Assembly (NCBI RefSeq): GCF_016735115.1
Contig: NZ_JAERQJ010000001.1
Location: 841,501 to 905,500 of the forward strand
DNA from: Aquimarina mytili
Lineage (GTDB): Bacteria; Bacteroidota; Bacteroidia; Flavobacteriales; Flavobacteriaceae
Direction: 5' to 3'
Length of the DNA stretch: 64,000 nt
Below the pieces are notes generated by a model. That model searched no databases, was not told where the DNA came from, and was given only the letters and a program-made list of their open reading frames with translations. Positions 61,960 through 64,000 of the stretch are shown here, one piece after another; within the stretch, counting starts at the first letter, position 1, and every line of letters starts with the position of its first letter. A program made the translations under genes and the position numbers.

Positions 61960-62493
61960 ATGGAAAAAGAAAATTTTACAATATCGGTATATACCGAAAA
62001 TAATATAGGATTGCTTAATAGAATATCAGCGATCTTTTTAAAGCGTCATATTAATTTGGATAGTATGACTGCATCACAATCAGAAATCAAAGATGTGTTT
62101 CGATTTACTATTGCAGTAAAAGTGACCGAGGAACAGGTTAAAAAGATTGTTGGGCAAATAGAGAAGCAAATCGAGGTGATCAAAGCATTTTATCATAAAG
62201 AAGAAGATATTATTTATCAGGAAACGGCTTTGTTTAAAGTAGCTTCTAAATTGTTATTTGAAGAACGACAAATCCAAAATGTAATTAAAAATAGTAATGC
62301 GAATATAGTTACAGTAACCCCAGAATTTTTTGTAATTGAAAAGACGGGTAGGCGTAGAGAAGTACAGGCACTATATCATAAATTAGAACCGTATGGGTTA
62401 ATGCAGTTTGTGCGTTCGGGTCGGATTGCTGTAACTAAGGAGAAAATGGATATTTCAAAAATATTAGAAAGTTTTACAGAAGAAGCCGTGTAA
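61960..62493 (+). CDS. ilvN: Acetolactate synthase small (regulatory) subunit
   Basis: Regulatory subunit that confers valine sensitivity and activates IlvB. It has 177 residues. An N-terminal ACT domain (about 6-80: FTISVYTENNIGLLNRISAIFLKRHINLDSMTASQSEIKDVFRFTIAV) precedes the C-terminal ALS_ss domain (about 95-165: LFKVASKLLFEERQIQNVIKNSNANIVTVTPEFFVIEKTGRRREVQALYHKL). It starts 2 nt after ilvB stops, which suggests translational coupling. It is followed by a dispersed-repeat-like stem-loop before ilvC. Confidence 0.95.
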   Translation: MEKENFTISVYTENNIGLLNRISAIFLKRHINLDSMTASQSEIKDVFRFTIAVKVTEEQVKKIVGQIEKQIEVIKAFYHKEEDIIYQETALFKVASKLLFEERQIQNVIKNSNANIVTVTPEFFVIEKTGRRREVQALYHKLEPYGLMQFVRSGRIAVTKEKMDISKILESFTEEAV

Positions 62494-62630
62494 GGGATAG
62501 CAGCGACATCCTTTTATCTCTGATCCCAGAGGTTTTCGAAGGGATTTGAGATAAAAGATATAGCGGATAGCCCGACCCTAAGATGGCACTGAGTTTATCG
62601 AAGTGTCGGCTAAGGGATACACCCAAAAAG
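62494..62630. repeat. Long intergenic stem-loop between ilvN and ilvC
   Basis: A 16-nt arm TTTTATCTCTGATCCC (62512-62527) pairs at 14 of 16 positions with GGGATTTGAGATAAAA (62541-62556). It is flanked by GGGATAGCAGCGACATCC on the left and ATAGCGGATAGCCCGACCC on the right. From memory, this frame resembles dispersed intergenic repeats of Flavobacteriaceae (conserved flanks, variable hairpin); I cannot verify that here. The remainder to 62701 shows no gene. Confidence 0.6.
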
Positions 62631-62701
62631 AAAAACAACTATAAATCAAAATTAAAAATCAATATCCTGTAACAGGAAAAAACAACTAATTAAGAAGGAA
62701 A

Positions 62702-64000
62702 ATGGCAAATTATTTTAATACGCTATCATTAAGAGATCAATTAACACAATTAGGAAAATGTAGATTTATGGATGCCGATGAATTCTCGGCTGGAGTAGAT
62801 GTACTTAAAGGAAAAAAAATTGTTATTGTAGGATGTGGTGCTCAAGGACTTAATCAAGGTCTAAACATGAGAGATTCTGGATTGGATATCTCTTATGCGC
62901 TTAGAGAAGCAGCAATTAATGAAAAAAGACAATCTTATGTAAATGCTACCGATAATGGTTTTAATGTTGGAACTTATGAAGAATTGATTCCAACTGCTGA
63001 TGTGGTAATTAATCTTACACCAGATAAACAACATACTCAAGTAGTAACCGCAGTGATGCCGCTCATGAAAAAAGGAGCTACCCTATCGTATTCTCATGGT
63101 TTTAATATTGTTGAAGAAGGTATGCAGGTTAGAGAAGATCTAACTGTGATTATGGTGGCGCCAAAATGCCCTGGATCTGAAGTAAGAGAAGAGTATAAAA
63201 GAGGGTTTGGAGTTCCAACTCTTATTGCAGTGCATCCAGAGAATGATCCTCAAGGGCACGGTTTAGATCAGGCAAAAGCTTATGCAGTTGCAACTGGAGG
63301 AGACAGGGCTGGAGTATTAGAATCTTCATTTGTAGCCGAGGTTAAATCAGATTTGATGGGAGAGCAGACGATTCTTTGCGGTCTATTACAAACCGGATCT
63401 ATTTTGTGTTTTGACAAAATGTTGGAAAAAGGAATTGATGCAGGATATGCTTCTAAATTGATTCAGTATGGTTGGGAAACTATTACAGAGGGATTAAAAT
63501 ACGGAGGTATCACTAATATGATGGACCGTTTATCAAATCCGTCAAAAATAAAAGCGTTTGAATTATCTGAAGAATTGAAAGATATTATGAGACCTTTGTT
63601 TCAGAAGCATATGGATGATATTATTTCTGGACATTTCTCAAAAACCATGATGGAAGATTGGGCTAATGATGATAAAAATCTATTGTCATGGAGAGCTGCA
63701 ACTGGTGAAACTGCATTTGAAAAAACTGCAGCGGGAGCAGTTGAAATATCTGAACAAGAATTTTATGATCATGGAGTATTAATGGTGGCCTTGGTTAGAG
63801 CAGGGGTAGAACTGGCATTCGAAGCTATGACAGATTCTGGGATCATTGAAGAATCGGCTTATTATGAATCTCTGCATGAAACTCCACTTATTGCAAATAC
63901 TATTGCTCGTAAAAAGTTATTTGAAATGAATCGTGTAATTTCTGATACAGCAGAATATGGATGCTACCTATTTGATCATGCATGTAAGCCTTTATTAGGA
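62702..64000 (+). CDS. ilvC: Ketol-acid reductoisomerase, long class II type (partial)
   Basis: NADPH-dependent isomeroreductase of branched-chain synthesis; 433 codons are visible and the frame runs off the right edge. It begins [28 protein letters not shown]. The nucleotide-binding motif is [19 protein letters not shown] and the catalytic domain contains [18 protein letters not shown] and [21 protein letters not shown]. The visible length, with a second knotted domain repeat ([38 protein letters not shown]), fits the class II enzyme of about 490 residues rather than the short 330-residue class I. It is the fourth gene of ilvDBNC. Confidence 0.96.
   Translation, partial: MANYFNTLSLRDQLTQLGKCRFMDADEFSAGVDVLKGKKIVIVGCGAQGLNQGLNMRDSGLDISYALREAAINEKRQSYVNATDNGFNVGTYEELIPTADVVINLTPDKQHTQVVTAVMPLMKKGATLSYSHGFNIVEEGMQVREDLTVIMVAPKCPGSEVREEYKRGFGVPTLIAVHPENDPQGHGLDQAKAYAVATGGDRAGVLESSFVAEVKSDLMGEQTILCGLLQTGSILCFDKMLEKGIDAGYASKLIQYGWETITEGLKYGGITNMMDRLSNPSKIKAFELSEELKDIMRPLFQKHMDDIISGHFSKTMMEDWANDDKNLLSWRAATGETAFEKTAAGAVEISEQEFYDHGVLMVALVRAGVELAFEAMTDSGIIEESAYYESLHETPLIANTIARKKLFEMNRVISDTAEYGCYLFDHACKPLLG

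Overview
The window looks like a chromosomal segment of a marine-type Flavobacteriaceae bacterium (Bacteroidota). It is AT-rich, carries a SusC/SusD pair, uses TAnnTTTG-like -7 promoter boxes, has a possible type IX secretion tail on a small secreted protein, and encodes many lipoproteins with short lipoboxes. No rRNA, tRNA, CRISPR array, insertion sequence or prophage was recognised. Genus assignment is not possible from this alone.

Region 1 (1-18.4 kb) is an alpha-glucan utilisation locus. A minus-strand susC-susD-susE-like operon (susE runs off the left edge) is divergent from a LacI-type regulator. Then come a sugar MFS transporter, beta-phosphoglucomutase, a GH65 phosphorylase and two GH13 enzymes. 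pfkA, gapA and a BadF-type sugar kinase follow. Malto-oligosaccharides would be bound and imported by SusCDE, trimmed by the GH13 enzymes, taken across the inner membrane, and phosphorolysed by GH65. Beta-phosphoglucomutase then feeds glucose-6-phosphate into glycolysis. A shared LacI-type operator (CGAAAACGTTT) lies before both susC and pfkA.

Region 2 (18.4-38 kb) is a complete assimilatory nitrate system: a sensor kinase with a nitrate-sensor-like N-terminal domain, DUF4202, NirD, NirB, an outer-membrane porin, a NarL-type regulator, a secreted double-P-box protein, an NrtABCD-type ABC transporter, a nitrate reductase fused to its own NAD(P)H/FAD/Bfd module, and a rubredoxin-tailed redox protein. 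Four of its promoters carry the same 16-bp palindrome (TAAGTATTAATACTTA) whose last two bases are also the first two of the -7 box. A fifth, weaker copy precedes the secreted sensor gene.

Region 3 (38-55 kb) is mixed housekeeping and accessory content: an S41 peptidase, a carboxypeptidase-regulatory-domain protein, a hybrid kinase, a small secreted protein, a Xre/MbcA-RES toxin-antitoxin pair, an M13 peptidase, an ACT-like protein divergent from aspartate kinase, a YifB/ComM ATPase, and an operon of an Nramp-like transporter with pxpABC (5-oxoprolinase). The Nramp-like protein lacks the metal-binding residues of true Nramp proteins.

Region 4 (55-57.8 kb) is a four-gene sensory cassette: a small unknown protein, a membrane protein, a histidine kinase and a LuxR-type regulator. 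It is preceded by a GC-rich tandem element.

Region 5 (57.8 kb to the right edge) is the ilvD-ilvB-ilvN-ilvC operon. Its leader holds two successive Ile/Val-rich leader peptides, each followed by a strong intrinsic terminator and a competing antiterminator. This tandem attenuator is the most striking regulatory structure in the window. A long stem-loop resembling dispersed flavobacterial intergenic repeats separates ilvN from ilvC.
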